From an uncultured Candidatus Melainabacteria bacterium (lineage in GTDB: Bacteria > Cyanobacteriota > Vampirovibrionia > Gastranaerophilales > Gastranaerophilaceae): a stretch of DNA of 64,000 bases. The translations under genes and the position numbers were made by a program. The stretch is taken from NCBI GenBank assembly GCA_934718135.1, contig CAKUZW010000004.1:180859-244858 (forward strand). Direction: 5' to 3'. Below the pieces are notes generated by a model. That model searched no databases and was not told where the DNA came from. It saw only the letters and a list, made by a program, of their open reading frames with translations. This document shows positions 26,105-35,032 of this stretch, piece by piece; positions within the stretch are counted from its first letter, which is position 1, and every line of letters starts with the position of its first letter.

Positions 26105-26686
26105 ATGAAAATTTCACCAGTTAAATCACTATTAACAAACCCAAGAGCAGCAGAATTTGCTCAAAATACAATCTGTGCCATTTCAGTTGAAACTACATTA
26201 AAAGCACTTGGTCGTCCGACATTTATTTATTATGATAAAAACGCTAACGGAAGATCTAAAAAATACGCAGCTACAAAAGAACTTTTGTATCAATCTTTTT
26301 GTTTAGGCTTATATCTTGCTTTTATCAACAAAGTTAAAAAACCTGTTTATAGTTTTATCCGTAACAAGTTCTTTAAAGATAAAAAAGATGTAAAAAAACT
26401 TGATTTGTATGATTCATTCCAAGCTAAAATTGATAATGCTAAAACAAAAGACATTAAAAGAACCCTTAGAAAGGAATTTTCAGACCTAATCAAAAAGAAC
26501 CAGGATTACAAACTTGGAAAAGGTGTTCATGAATTTAGTTCAATTATTTCAACCGTATTTATTTTAGCAGGTTGTGCTCCGATTTTATCTCAAATTATAT
26601 TGCACCCTGTAATGGATTTCATCTTTAAAAAAGATAAAAAAGCTACCCCTGCAAAACCTCAAAATGATACAGTTAAAAAAGCATAA
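26105..26686 (+). CDS. Hypothetical membrane protein, tandem paralogue B
   Basis: A 193-residue relative of the preceding gene: GRPTFIYYDKNANGRSKKYA then ATKELL aligns with the matching part of its neighbour, and HEFSSIISTVFILAGCAPIL with its second hydrophobic segment. Between them is a basic, helical insertion of about 60 residues (DSFQAKIDNAKTKDIKRTL). It ends in a Lys-rich tail and a clear terminator. The pair looks like an ancient tandem duplication. No function can be given. Confidence 0.78.
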   Translation: MKISPVKSLLTNPRAAEFAQNTICAISVETTLKALGRPTFIYYDKNANGRSKKYAATKELLYQSFCLGLYLAFINKVKKPVYSFIRNKFFKDKKDVKKLDLYDSFQAKIDNAKTKDIKRTLRKEFSDLIKKNQDYKLGKGVHEFSSIISTVFILAGCAPILSQIILHPVMDFIFKKDKKATPAKPQNDTVKKA

Positions 26687-26714
26687 TTTTTTAAACAAAT
26701 CACATAAAGATAAT

Positions 26715-26745
26715 AGTCTTTCAATATTTATTTGAAAGACTTTTT
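26715..26745 (+). terminator. Rho-independent terminator
   Basis: Stem AGTCTTTCAA / TTGAAAGACT with a 7-nt loop, then TTTTA. It ends the three-gene unknown block and abuts the end of the opposing HTH gene. Confidence 0.85.
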
Positions 26746-27016
26746 ATATATTAATACTTTTATTTTCGTTTTCACAATTCAAACTCGGATATTTATTCAA
26801 ATCATCAAAATTAAAAATCTCAGAAATCGGCACCTTTAAAGCTCTGGATAACTTGAAAATACAATTAAGAGAAATATCACGCAACCCTTTTTCAATCATA
26901 CCAATATGTGAGCGAGAGACTCCGGAGCGAAAACTCAATTCCTCTTGAGTTATATGCTGCTTCATTCTCAAATCCTTAATTCTTTTTCCGAAGTCAAGTT
27001 TAAAAGTATTGCACAT
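26744..27016 (-). CDS. XRE-family helix-turn-helix regulator divergent from a prepilin
   Basis: A 90-residue Cro/CI-type DNA-binding protein: FGKRIKDLRMKQHITQEELS, then SRSHIGMIEKGLRDIS, then LSRALKVPISEIFNF, the standard XRE helices 1-5. I start at MCNTFKLDFG (27016); the longer frame would overlap the ribosome site of the divergent prepilin, though a start at 27067 is conceivable. This is the third prepilin in the window with a small DNA-binding gene facing it, although this one is of XRE type rather than DUF6471-like. Regulation of the prepilin is inference. Confidence 0.88.
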   Translation of the reverse strand: MCNTFKLDFGKRIKDLRMKQHITQEELSFRSGVSRSHIGMIEKGLRDISLNCIFKLSRALKVPISEIFNFDDLNKYPSLNCENENKSINI

Positions 27017-27037
27017 TCTTATATTTTCTGATATGCT
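27009..27037 (+). promoter_or_regulatory. Possible promoter of the second prepilin
   Basis: TTGCAC, 17-nt spacer, TATGCT. Matches are only moderate and the element overlaps the chosen start of the divergent XRE gene. Confidence 0.4.
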
Positions 27038-27079
27038 ACTGGTAGCGTCAACCGCTGTCAGCGACATGGGAGGGATATT

Positions 27080-27802
27080 ATGAATTATATAGAAACCGCA
27101 AAGAGCACAACATACTTGGCTTTTGAACAAAACAAAGTAAAATTTGGTTTTACTCTAGCAGAAGTTTTAATCACTCTTGGGATTATTGGAGTTGTAGCTG
27201 CTATGACAATACCAATGCTAATTGAAAATTATCAAAAAAAATCAACAGTCGTGAGATTACAAAAAGCAATTTCTGTTTTAAATCAAGCATACAAACTTTC
27301 GTTTGATGATGTTGGAGAACCTGAAAATGCATTTGAATTAGGTTCCGAAGCTTATTTTAAACAATATTGGGCACCATATATAAAAGCTTTAACATATTGT
27401 AAAACGCCAAAAGAATGTGGATATAGCTCAGGTCAACCGTTTAAATTTGTTAATGGGCATAAAGATGGAACTGCACTTATCGCAAATGGATATAGAACTA
27501 CTTTTTATACCGCAGACAACTTTTTATATATTATCTTCACAGGTGGTAACAACGCCGGAACATGGGTAGCAAGTCAGAATGTAATAGTTGACATAAACGG
27601 CGGTGATGGCCCAAACCGTTGGGGACGAGATGTGTTTTGGTTATTAAGATTGCCTGACGGTGAAGGTGTACAACCAAACGGGTACGACAAAAACGCGTCT
27701 TCAGTTCAACATAACTGCTTAGAAAACGCACAAGCAGCGTACTGTGCTGAAAAAATCAGACGATCAGGTTGGCAAATTGAAAAAGACTATCCTTGGAAAT
27801 AA
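27080..27802 (+). CDS. Type IV prepilin-like protein with long leader
   Basis: A 240-residue prepilin. GGAGGG 5 nt upstream fixes the ATG, giving an unusually long leader of 23 residues before the cut KFG|FTLAEVLITLGIIGVVAA (Glu at +5 is E28). The globular part has a disulfide candidate (C107, C113), the motif D171-I-N-G...PN..G.D.F186 and the ending C213...YC222 with DYPW. Shares this architecture with the prepilins at 5873 and 41418. The extra leader could change targeting or be removed by use of an internal start, but no internal ATG precedes the cut site. Confidence 0.88.
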   Translation: MNYIETAKSTTYLAFEQNKVKFGFTLAEVLITLGIIGVVAAMTIPMLIENYQKKSTVVRLQKAISVLNQAYKLSFDDVGEPENAFELGSEAYFKQYWAPYIKALTYCKTPKECGYSSGQPFKFVNGHKDGTALIANGYRTTFYTADNFLYIIFTGGNNAGTWVASQNVIVDINGGDGPNRWGRDVFWLLRLPDGEGVQPNGYDKNASSVQHNCLENAQAAYCAEKIRRSGWQIEKDYPWK

Positions 27803-28063
27803 ATTGACTTCAATCATTTTATTATCTAAAGCTTTACTATAATCAGAAGTTTCCGTCAAACGAGTTCTGGCTGCAATTTGATTAAATTCTTTCACTTTAG
27901 TGGGACTTTTAGTTATTGGTAATTCTTGAAAAAATCGACAATAAGATATCCTCAAATAATAAATATAAAAATATTTATACATAATGTAAACTTTTATATT
28001 AAATTTTGCCCCAAAAAGCAATTTATTTATATATATTTTTTTTATTAATATAAGGGGATTTTT

Positions 28064-29230
28064 ATGGGTATATCTAAATTAGGGATTACATTAGCAGAAC
28101 GATGCACAAAATATACAAAAGCTTGTGGTAAATCCAGTATTTTACAAACCAAATCAATACAAACTTCAAATATAAAAGGGTTAGCATTCACCTCTAAACT
28201 AACTGGTGATATATTGCAATGTTCTAAACCGACAGAAACACTTATAAAAGAACAACAGCTTTCACCTAGAGTTCTACGTAATATTGAGAGAATGAATAAA
28301 GCAAAAGAAAACGGTCAACGAACAATTACTTATTTTTCAAATACTGATAAAGAAGGACTCTTACCATTCGGAATTAAATCATACAATGATTTAATAAATT
28401 CATCGTTCATAAATAATGATGATATCAATATAATCAAAAAAATTTACAACAATGCAAAAAGACAAAAAATGCAGCATGTATTTGATGAAAACATCGATTT
28501 ACTTGTAAACTTTACAGCCAGTGCTAAAAAAGTTAACGGAAAAATTGAATGTATGTATGACAAATTGTCAAAAGGACAATTAGAAGCTATTTCGTATGCC
28601 CGTAAGCAATTTCAACAAGGAAAGATTTCAGAAGATGTATTTGGGGCGGTCTTATCTAGAATTTCAACATCTATCCCTCATGAACTTTTTCAACTTTCAT
28701 TAAAAAATAAAAAAGATTTTATTGAAAGAGGAATAAAAATAACAGGAGAAACGTCAGAAAACTTGGAAAGATATTTTGAAGAAATACATACACTGAAAAA
28801 TATTCTATCCAAACAACATTTGCCAAAACCAATAACTGTTCATCGTGTTGAAAATTATGGAGCATTAAATTCTGTTAAAATTGGAGACAAATCACTTGGA
28901 GATTTAATGCAACAAGCCACAACTCCAGAAAAAATTAAAGAAATAGAAACTCTTTTAAATTCAAAAAATATTGAAGTTCAATACAAAAATTTTATTGGAA
29001 CATCTATGACAGACTTGTCATATATTGGCATTGATAACTCAAAATACCCACTAAAATACAACATTTTATTGGAAGAAGGTGCAAATGCGGCAGTGCTTCC
29101 GGCACTCGTTCCTCCAATGTTCACCCGCTTTGATGAATTAGAAGTTTTATTGCAAATGGGAACAAAACTAAAAGTTCAGAATGCAGTCTATAAAAATGGA
29201 TATTGGAATATAGATTTTATTGCAAAGTAA
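28064..29230 (+). CDS. Candidate mono-ADP-ribosyltransferase (R-S-E class)
   Basis: A 388-residue protein whose last 130 residues fit the ADP-ribosyltransferase exotoxin fold (PF03496-like). The NAD-binding arginine is likely R261 (PITVHRVENYGAL), the STS motif is GTS at 312-314 (FIGTSMTDLSY), a strand NILLEEGANAAVL follows, and the catalytic ExE is E358-L-E360 in FDELEVLLQMGTKLKV. The N-terminal 250 residues are helical with no signal peptide, and could be a targeting or regulatory region. The gene is alone, with a long AT-rich upstream region. Target and secretion route are unknown. The family call rests on motifs only. Confidence 0.7.
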   Translation: MGISKLGITLAERCTKYTKACGKSSILQTKSIQTSNIKGLAFTSKLTGDILQCSKPTETLIKEQQLSPRVLRNIERMNKAKENGQRTITYFSNTDKEGLLPFGIKSYNDLINSSFINNDDINIIKKIYNNAKRQKMQHVFDENIDLLVNFTASAKKVNGKIECMYDKLSKGQLEAISYARKQFQQGKISEDVFGAVLSRISTSIPHELFQLSLKNKKDFIERGIKITGETSENLERYFEEIHTLKNILSKQHLPKPITVHRVENYGALNSVKIGDKSLGDLMQQATTPEKIKEIETLLNSKNIEVQYKNFIGTSMTDLSYIGIDNSKYPLKYNILLEEGANAAVLPALVPPMFTRFDELEVLLQMGTKLKVQNAVYKNGYWNIDFIAK

Positions 29231-29389
29231 AATAAATAACTAATGCAAAAGGACATATGCTTTGATTATTTAGGACGAATGGTTTGACTATTACGGGTAA
29301 ACGCATTTTTTCTAAATTTATTAGCATTGTCTTCTTTATCTTTAGTCATGGTATCAAGAAATTAAAGTTTATCAAAGTCTAAATAATCA

Positions 29390-30262
29390 TTATTTCAAAA
29401 TATTTTTTATTTCTTCTAAAAACGCATTTGCAGGTTTTGTAAATATTGGATAGCGTTTCCAAACCAAAGCATATTTTGTGGCAAGTTTGGGTTTTAGCGG
29501 AATAAAACATACATTATCATTCAGACTTTTTTCAATCAAATCCTTCGTTGTCAAAAAATACCCCAAACCGCTTTCTACAAACGAAATTGGACTACCTTGT
29601 ACAACATTATAAGATGCTACAATATTCAAATCTTCCAAATTTATATCAGCCCACTTGGCAATAGCACGTTGCAATCCAATTCTTCTATGCAAAATTAATG
29701 GTAAGTATTTCAAGTTTTCTTTTGTTATAAACTGTTGTTTTGCTAATTTACAATCAGAGGACATTAATATTCCCCACTCTGAGCCCTCCGGTAAAGATAT
29801 ATAGTCATATTTCACACTATCAACAGGTTCCAGTAAAATCGCAAAATCTAAACTTCCATGTTCAAGTCTTTCACATACATCTTCGGCATCACCACTATAA
29901 AAATTAAACTTAACACCATTATATTTTTTTACTAAATTAGATGCAGTTTTTAATATTGTTTTTGCAGGATTTCCGCCAATAGAAATTTCTCCTTCAATAT
30001 TGCTTAAATCTGAACCGATTTCTCTTTCTGTTTTTTCAAGCAAAGAAACAATTTCTTCGGCTCTTTTTCGCAAAATAACACCTTCTTCTGTTAGAGTTAT
30101 TTTTCTTTTTCCTCTAACCAAAAGTTTTTTACCCAATTCCTTTTCAAGCTCTATCAATTGTTTTGATAGTGATGGTTGAGAAATATATAATTTTTCAGCT
30201 GCTCGTGTGATATTTTCTTCTCTTGCTACTGCTAAAAAATATTTTAATAAGCGAATATCCAT
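29390..30262 (-). CDS. LysR-type transcriptional regulator
   Basis: A 290-residue regulator. The winged HTH is clear: MDIRLLKYFLAVAREENITR, then AAEKLYISQPSLSKQLIELE, KKLLVR and LTEEG, followed by the type-2 periplasmic-fold effector domain (from about residue 88). The start at MDIRLL has AGGT about 8 nt upstream; the longer frame would start on top of the -10 box. It is divergent from two aldo/keto reductase genes, the classic arrangement for a LysR regulator and its targets. The inducer is unknown. Confidence 0.93.
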   Translation of the reverse strand: MDIRLLKYFLAVAREENITRAAEKLYISQPSLSKQLIELEKELGKKLLVRGKRKITLTEEGVILRKRAEEIVSLLEKTEREIGSDLSNIEGEISIGGNPAKTILKTASNLVKKYNGVKFNFYSGDAEDVCERLEHGSLDFAILLEPVDSVKYDYISLPEGSEWGILMSSDCKLAKQQFITKENLKYLPLILHRRIGLQRAIAKWADINLEDLNIVASYNVVQGSPISFVESGLGYFLTTKDLIEKSLNDNVCFIPLKPKLATKYALVWKRYPIFTKPANAFLEEIKNILK

Positions 30263-30303
30263 AATACACCTAACTTCTTTCACCATAATTATAACAAAAC
30301 AAA

Positions 30304-30332
30304 CTATTCGTTCAAGCTATAATAAACGATAG
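30304..30332. promoter_or_regulatory. Inverted repeat in the LysR / aldo-keto reductase intergenic region
   Basis: CTATtCGTT ... AACGATAG, eight paired bases per arm with a one-base bulge, centred on an AT-rich spacer. It lies just upstream of the LysR extended -10 box (TGtTATAAT, 30288-30293 minus strand). It contains a T-n-A type LysR core and is a plausible autoregulatory binding site. Confidence 0.5.
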
Positions 30333-30436
30333 ATTATTTATATTGGTTATTATTATAAAAATATTTTATAATAAGAATAAGATGATAAAAAATATATAAT
30401 GAAGCATAAATGGTTAAAAACCAAGGAGGCTCAAAC

Positions 30437-31309
30437 ATGATTAAAAACTTAAACTCTACAATCAGATTGAATAACGGAGTAGAAATACCCCCAATAGGAT
30501 TTGGGGTATTTCGGATGGAAAATTTAGAAGAATGCGAAAAAGCAACGATAGAAGCAATTAAAGCTGGGTATATGTTGATTGATACAGCGGCAGCTTATAA
30601 GAACGAAGAAGCAGTTGGGCGTGCTATCAAGAATTGCGGAATTCCTCGTGATGAATTATTTATTACAACTAAATTATGGATAACTGATACGAGTTACGAA
30701 GGAGCAAAAAGAGGTTTTAAAAAATCCTTGTCTAAATTAGGGTTAGATTATTTGGATTTATATTTAATCCATCAACCATATAACGATTATTATGGAGCAT
30801 GGAGAGCATTAGAAGAACTTTACGAAGAAGGAAAAGTCAGAGCAATAGGGATTGATAATTTTACGCAAGATAGAACGGCTGATTTTATTTTCTTTAATAA
30901 AATAAAACCAATGGTAAATTTAGTTGAGTGCAACGCATTTTTCCAACGAGAAGATGAAAAGAAATATTTGGATAGCGAAAATATTTTAATGCAAGCTTGG
31001 TCACCACTCGCAGCAGGACAATCAAGACTTTTTGAGAATGAAACCTTATTGCAAATTGCACATAATCATAACAAAACAGTTGCACAAATAGTTCTTCGAT
31101 GGCTAGTTCAAAGAGGAATTGTACCTATTGTAAAATCTTCAAATCCAGTAAGAATGAAAGAAAATTTGGACATTTTTGACTTTGAAATTTCACAATGTGA
31201 AATGGATGAAATCAAAAAATTGGACACTGGTAGAACTTGTTTTATCCCAAGAAATACAGGAGAAATTGTGAAAGATTTTCTTGAACGTGCGATGGAATAC
31301 AATATTTAA
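30437..31309 (+). CDS. Aldo/keto reductase
   Basis: NADPH-dependent reductase with the (beta/alpha)8 barrel. Seen: GVEIPPIGFGVFRM, the catalytic Asp and Tyr in LIDTAAAYKNEEAVG, the Lys in FITTKLWI, the His in YLIHQP, and the NADP-binding IVPIVKSSNPVRMKEN. AAGGAGG sits 8 nt before the ATG at 30437, so the 290-residue form is used. Part of a two-gene rightward unit with another aldo/keto reductase, facing a LysR regulator. Probable role: detoxifying or interconverting carbonyl compounds (2,5-diketogluconate-reductase-like subgroup). Confidence 0.94.
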   Translation: MIKNLNSTIRLNNGVEIPPIGFGVFRMENLEECEKATIEAIKAGYMLIDTAAAYKNEEAVGRAIKNCGIPRDELFITTKLWITDTSYEGAKRGFKKSLSKLGLDYLDLYLIHQPYNDYYGAWRALEELYEEGKVRAIGIDNFTQDRTADFIFFNKIKPMVNLVECNAFFQREDEKKYLDSENILMQAWSPLAAGQSRLFENETLLQIAHNHNKTVAQIVLRWLVQRGIVPIVKSSNPVRMKENLDIFDFEISQCEMDEIKKLDTGRTCFIPRNTGEIVKDFLERAMEYNI

Positions 31310-31325
31310 TTAAGGAGAAAAATTT

Positions 31326-32336
31326 ATGAAATACAGAAAACTAAGAAATATAGAAGTATCTGAAATCGGTATGGGTTGCATGGGATTTAGTCATGGATAT
31401 GGCGAAATTCCATCAGAAGAAAACTCTATACAACTAATAAGAAAAGCCTATGATTTAGGCTGTACCTTGTTTGATACGGCAGAAGCCTATGGACCTTTTG
31501 TTAATGAAGAACTTGTTGGAAAAGCTGTTAAACCTTTCAGAGATAAAATTATTTTAACAACAAAATTTGTTCCAGTATTCCAAACAGGGCAAGAAATTCC
31601 GGAAGGAAAACTTTCTAAAAAAGGTGTTACTAATGCATTAAACGATTCTTTAAAAAGACTTCAAACAGATTATATTGATATATACTACGAACATAGGGTT
31701 CCCCTAGATAGCGATGTAGAAGAAGTCGCAAGTTGGATGGGTGAATTTATAAAAGAAGGTAAAATAAGAGCTTGGGGACAATCACAATCGACAGTTGAAC
31801 AGATAAAAAAAGCTCACGCAGTTACTCCATTAGCAGCAATACAATCAGAATATTCTATGATGGAAAGAATGTTTGAAAAAGACGTTATTCCTTTATGCAA
31901 AGAATTAAATATAGGTTTTGTTGCGTTTTCTCCAATGGCAAGCGGGTTTTTAAGCGGAAAGTACAGTAAAAATACCCAATACAAAGGAGATGATGTAAGA
32001 CGAGTTATTACAAGATTTGCTCCTGAAAATGTTGAGAAAAATCAACCGCTATTGGACTTATTGAAAGAAGTTTCAACTCAAAAAAATGCAACACCTGCTC
32101 AAATTTCTCTCGCATGGATGTTACACAAATACCCACATGTTGTACCTATCCCAGGAATGAGAAAAGATGAAAGAGTTATTGAAAATCTAGGTGCTTCAAA
32201 TATTCAATTAACAGAAGAAGAGTTTATAAAAATTGAAAAAGAATTAGAAAAAATAAAAATTTGGGGCAATAGAACAGATAAAGATATTGCTAAGTTAGGA
32301 ACTGTCAAATCTCAAGAAACTAAAGACTTGAAATAA
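31326..32336 (+). CDS. Aldo/keto reductase, second type
   Basis: A 336-residue reductase of the YakC/AKR13-like subgroup, distant from its neighbour. Seen: VSEIGMGCMGFSHGYG, catalytic DTAEAYGPFVNEELVG, TTKFVP, and YEHRVP, where H is the catalytic histidine; the NADP loop is VVPIPGMRKDERVIENL. AAGGAG precedes the ATG, 16 nt after the first gene. Co-transcription and LysR control are likely. Substrate unknown. Confidence 0.94.
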   Translation: MKYRKLRNIEVSEIGMGCMGFSHGYGEIPSEENSIQLIRKAYDLGCTLFDTAEAYGPFVNEELVGKAVKPFRDKIILTTKFVPVFQTGQEIPEGKLSKKGVTNALNDSLKRLQTDYIDIYYEHRVPLDSDVEEVASWMGEFIKEGKIRAWGQSQSTVEQIKKAHAVTPLAAIQSEYSMMERMFEKDVIPLCKELNIGFVAFSPMASGFLSGKYSKNTQYKGDDVRRVITRFAPENVEKNQPLLDLLKEVSTQKNATPAQISLAWMLHKYPHVVPIPGMRKDERVIENLGASNIQLTEEEFIKIEKELEKIKIWGNRTDKDIAKLGTVKSQETKDLK

Positions 32337-32607
32337 AAAAACTTATAATGAAATATTATAAAACTTGACAATCAAAAGTTTCAAGTGAAGTTAATCTTGC
32401 ACTTTTCGATGCAAATGAGTGCACCAATTCCGATCTTTGTGTCTTTTCTGAATCAGTTAAAATTTTTCATGTCACAGGAATTTTGAAAAAAATTTTTTCC
32501 TAATTTTTCGGCACTCTCTCGGAGCAAAATTTCAAAATGGACTGCCCGAAATAATCGCACAATCTGTAATAATCAAACCTCTCAATAAATTACAACTAAT
32601 TAAAAAT
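32337..32607. other. Intergenic stretch without recognisable features
   Basis: About 270 bp between the second aldo/keto reductase and the tRNA terminator. I find no open frame with a ribosome site, no structured RNA and no repeat that I can support. Confidence 0.5.
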
Positions 32608-32634
32608 AAAAAGACCCAATAGATAGGTCTTTTT
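32608..32634 (-). terminator. Terminator of tRNA-Leu
   Basis: Nine-base-pair stem AAAAAGACC / GGTCTTTTT with a 9-nt loop directly beyond the CCA end of the tRNA; U-tract on the minus strand. Confidence 0.85.
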
Positions 32635-32635
32635 A

Positions 32636-32724
32636 TGGTGCCGATGGCCGGGGTCGAACCGGCACGAGGGTTGAACCTCACAAGATTTTGAGTCTAGCAC
32701 GTCTACCAATTCCATCACATCGGC
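32636..32724 (-). tRNA. tRNA-Leu (CAA)
   Basis: 89 nt including an encoded 3' CCA. It has the acceptor pairs GCCGATG/CATCGGC, a long class II variable arm, the T-loop GGTTCGACCCC, and the anticodon loop CTCAAAA that reads UUG. Leucine identity agrees with the variable arm and the GCCGATG...CATCGGCA ends. One U-U mismatch falls in the anticodon stem. Confidence 0.96.
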
Positions 32725-32856
32725 TTATTTAATTGTCATATAATTATAATATCAAAAAAATATTATTTTTCAAGAACTTTTTTAAATTTGAATTACCTCC
32801 CTGTTTTTACCCGATTTGCGGATAAAATTAACCTCAAAATCTAAGATAAAATTTGT

Positions 32857-33645
32857 ATGAAAAAATTTATTTATCTTTTAATTTTAACTTTTATACTTTC
32901 TCCACAGGCATGGTCTACAACTTTCACCGGAGGAGTGAGTAAAGTTGGGCAACAAGAGAGCAATCAAGTCATAGATTCTCGAACCGGACAAGGTGTAGAA
33001 TTTGCAAAAATCACTATTCCACAAAAAAATTACCGAACCTACACCGATGCGAACGGAAATTTTGAACTTCCTAAAATTCAAATCAATCAACCGACAATTC
33101 TTAGTGTTGAAAAAGAAGGCTACAGACCGTTTTCATTGACAATTAACAATAATTCAAGCCTTAACAACCCTATGAAAATCGAAATTGCAAAAAGTGAAGC
33201 CGCAGATATCTCTCTTGATTCAGACATCTTACATCTTGGGGATGATAGTTTTTCGAAGAATTCAGCCAATGCAGGAGACTTCAAACTCAAATCAATTGGT
33301 CCATATTACTCTAAAGATTTTATCATGACTGATAATGCGAAAAAGAGTACAAACTATCTTGTTATAGGTTCTGTCGTTGGGCTTGATACCAAATTAGCAA
33401 AATCAATGGGACAAAATAGAATAAGTACGGCATATTCAAGTCCCGCGGAAATTTATTTTAACGGACGAAAAATTGGAGAATTACACGTTAATGGCGATAG
33501 CCAAAGAATAAAAATCCCAAATTCTCTCATTCTTGCCAATCAGAGAAATCAAATAACAATAAAAACAGGACAAAATATTATGCAAAGCGACCATATTGAT
33601 TATGATGACATAGAAATTATGAATTTATCTATCCTAAGTGAATAA
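32857..33645 (+). CDS. Exported protein with carboxypeptidase-regulatory-like domain
   Basis: A 262-residue protein with a signal peptide (MKKFIYLLILTFILSPQAWS, cut near residue 20). A carboxypeptidase-regulatory-like beta-sandwich follows at about 38-110: VIDSRTGQGVEFAKITI, YRTYTDANGNFELPKI, SVEKEGYRPF. The second half (150-262) looks like another beta domain with no recognised motif. It sits alone, with a TAAAAT box 4 nt before the ATG and no ribosome site. Likely periplasmic or surface located; role unknown. Confidence 0.82.
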   Translation: MKKFIYLLILTFILSPQAWSTTFTGGVSKVGQQESNQVIDSRTGQGVEFAKITIPQKNYRTYTDANGNFELPKIQINQPTILSVEKEGYRPFSLTINNNSSLNNPMKIEIAKSEAADISLDSDILHLGDDSFSKNSANAGDFKLKSIGPYYSKDFIMTDNAKKSTNYLVIGSVVGLDTKLAKSMGQNRISTAYSSPAEIYFNGRKIGELHVNGDSQRIKIPNSLILANQRNQITIKTGQNIMQSDHIDYDDIEIMNLSILSE

Positions 33646-33653
33646 TACAAAAA

Positions 33654-33675
33654 CAGAGCCTCTAAATAGGCTCTG
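33654..33675 (-). terminator. Terminator of ftsZ
   Basis: Stem CAGAGCC / GGCTCTG with an 8-nt loop, followed on the minus strand by TTTTTGTATT. It may also stop the rightward gene, where the tail is weaker. Confidence 0.78.
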
Positions 33676-33703
33676 CTTTATGAATTTTTATATTATCTTT
33701 AAT

Positions 33704-34876
33704 CTATCTTTTCAAGAAATCAGGGATTTCGATATTTGTAAAATTATTGTTATTGTCAGATAGAATTGATTTTGTTTGAGTATTGAAAGCACCTGAGAAG
33801 AAATCAGCAGCATTCATTCTGTTTGTTTCAGGAGTTTCGCTAGACAAACCTAATTTAGGAGTTGCTACATTGCTCTTTAATTCAAAACCTGTAGCAATAA
33901 CAGTAATTTGAATTTCTCCCTGAATATTTTCATTAACTGCTGTACCGATAATAACAGTTGCATCATCAAGAACTGCGTCATGGATAATTGAAGCAGCATC
34001 ACTGATTTCGTGAATACCCATATCAGGGCCACCAGTGATATTAACAATAACACCTGAAGCTCCATTTATTGAAGATTCCAACAATTGAGAATTGATAGCT
34101 TGTTGAGCAGCTTTAATAGCTCTACCTTCGCCTTGAGCTCTACCAATACCCATTAGAGCTGAACCTGAAGCTTGCATTACAGTCTTAACATCAGCAAAGT
34201 CAACGTTGATAATACCAGGAACAGTAATGATATCTGAAATACCTTGAACACCTCTTAATAATACTTCATCAACAATAATGAAAGATTCTTGAAGGGAAAC
34301 TTGTCTATCAACAACTTGAAGCAACTTATCATTTGGAACAACAATAACTGAATCAACAGATTCTTTCAATTTTTCCAAACCTTCATTAGCTTGTCTTTGG
34401 CGTTTCTTACCTTCCCAAGTAAATGGTTTTGTAACAACGGCAATTGTTAAAATTCCCAATTCTTTAGCGATACGAGCAACAACAGGAGCTGCACCAGTAC
34501 CAGTTCCACCACCCATTCCGGCAGTAATAAATACCATATCAGCACCTTCTAGAGCTTGAGTAATTTCTTGAGCAGCTTCTTCTGCAGCTTTTTCACCAAC
34601 AGAAGGATCGCCACCTGCACCAAGACCTTCAGTTGAACTTACACCTAGCTGAATTCTATTCTTAGTTTGTCCGTCAACTAAAACCTGCAAGTCAGTATTC
34701 ATCAACCAAAATTCAACACCTGACAAACCTGATTTAATCATTCGGTTAACAGCGTTTCCGCCACCACCGCCAACACCTACAACTTTGATATTAGTAGGGT
34801 TTACAGCTGATCTGCCTGTTTGATTGTTTGATGAATCATCTTTTCTAGCAAAGATATCTGAAACGATATTTTCCAC
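33704..34876 (-). CDS. ftsZ: Cell division protein FtsZ
   Basis: Tubulin-like GTPase that forms the division ring. Seen: VVGVGGGGGNAVNRM, the tubulin signature GGGTGTGAAPVVA, and the T7 synergy region NVDFADVKTVM. The conserved C-terminal tail EIPDFLKR binds FtsA/ZipA-type anchors; the linker before it is short (about 40 residues). Length is 390 aa. It begins with GTG, supported by AGAGGT 7-8 nt upstream. Not in a dcw cluster: no ftsA or ftsQ is next to it, which resembles the cyanobacterial-type dispersed arrangement. Confidence 0.98.
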   Translation of the reverse strand: MENIVSDIFARKDDSSNNQTGRSAVNPTNIKVVGVGGGGGNAVNRMIKSGLSGVEFWLMNTDLQVLVDGQTKNRIQLGVSSTEGLGAGGDPSVGEKAAEEAAQEITQALEGADMVFITAGMGGGTGTGAAPVVARIAKELGILTIAVVTKPFTWEGKKRQRQANEGLEKLKESVDSVIVVPNDKLLQVVDRQVSLQESFIIVDEVLLRGVQGISDIITVPGIINVDFADVKTVMQASGSALMGIGRAQGEGRAIKAAQQAINSQLLESSINGASGVIVNITGGPDMGIHEISDAASIIHDAVLDDATVIIGTAVNENIQGEIQITVIATGFELKSNVATPKLGLSSETPETNRMNAADFFSGAFNTQTKSILSDNNNNFTNIEIPDFLKR

Positions 34877-35032
34877 GTTATTTACCTCTTAAATGTAGTC
34901 TACTTATTTATTCCTAAAACTATAATTACGCATTATGTAATTATAACAATATAGTATTTTAAATAGAAAAAAAGTACAATAATTTTCAGAAAATTATGAA
35001 CAAAAGTTAATATAAAACAGATGAGAAGCGAT

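Noticed and set aside
29266..29349. 27-codon minus-strand frame beginning MTKDKEDNANK
   Set aside because: Very short, no ribosome site, nothing else to support it.
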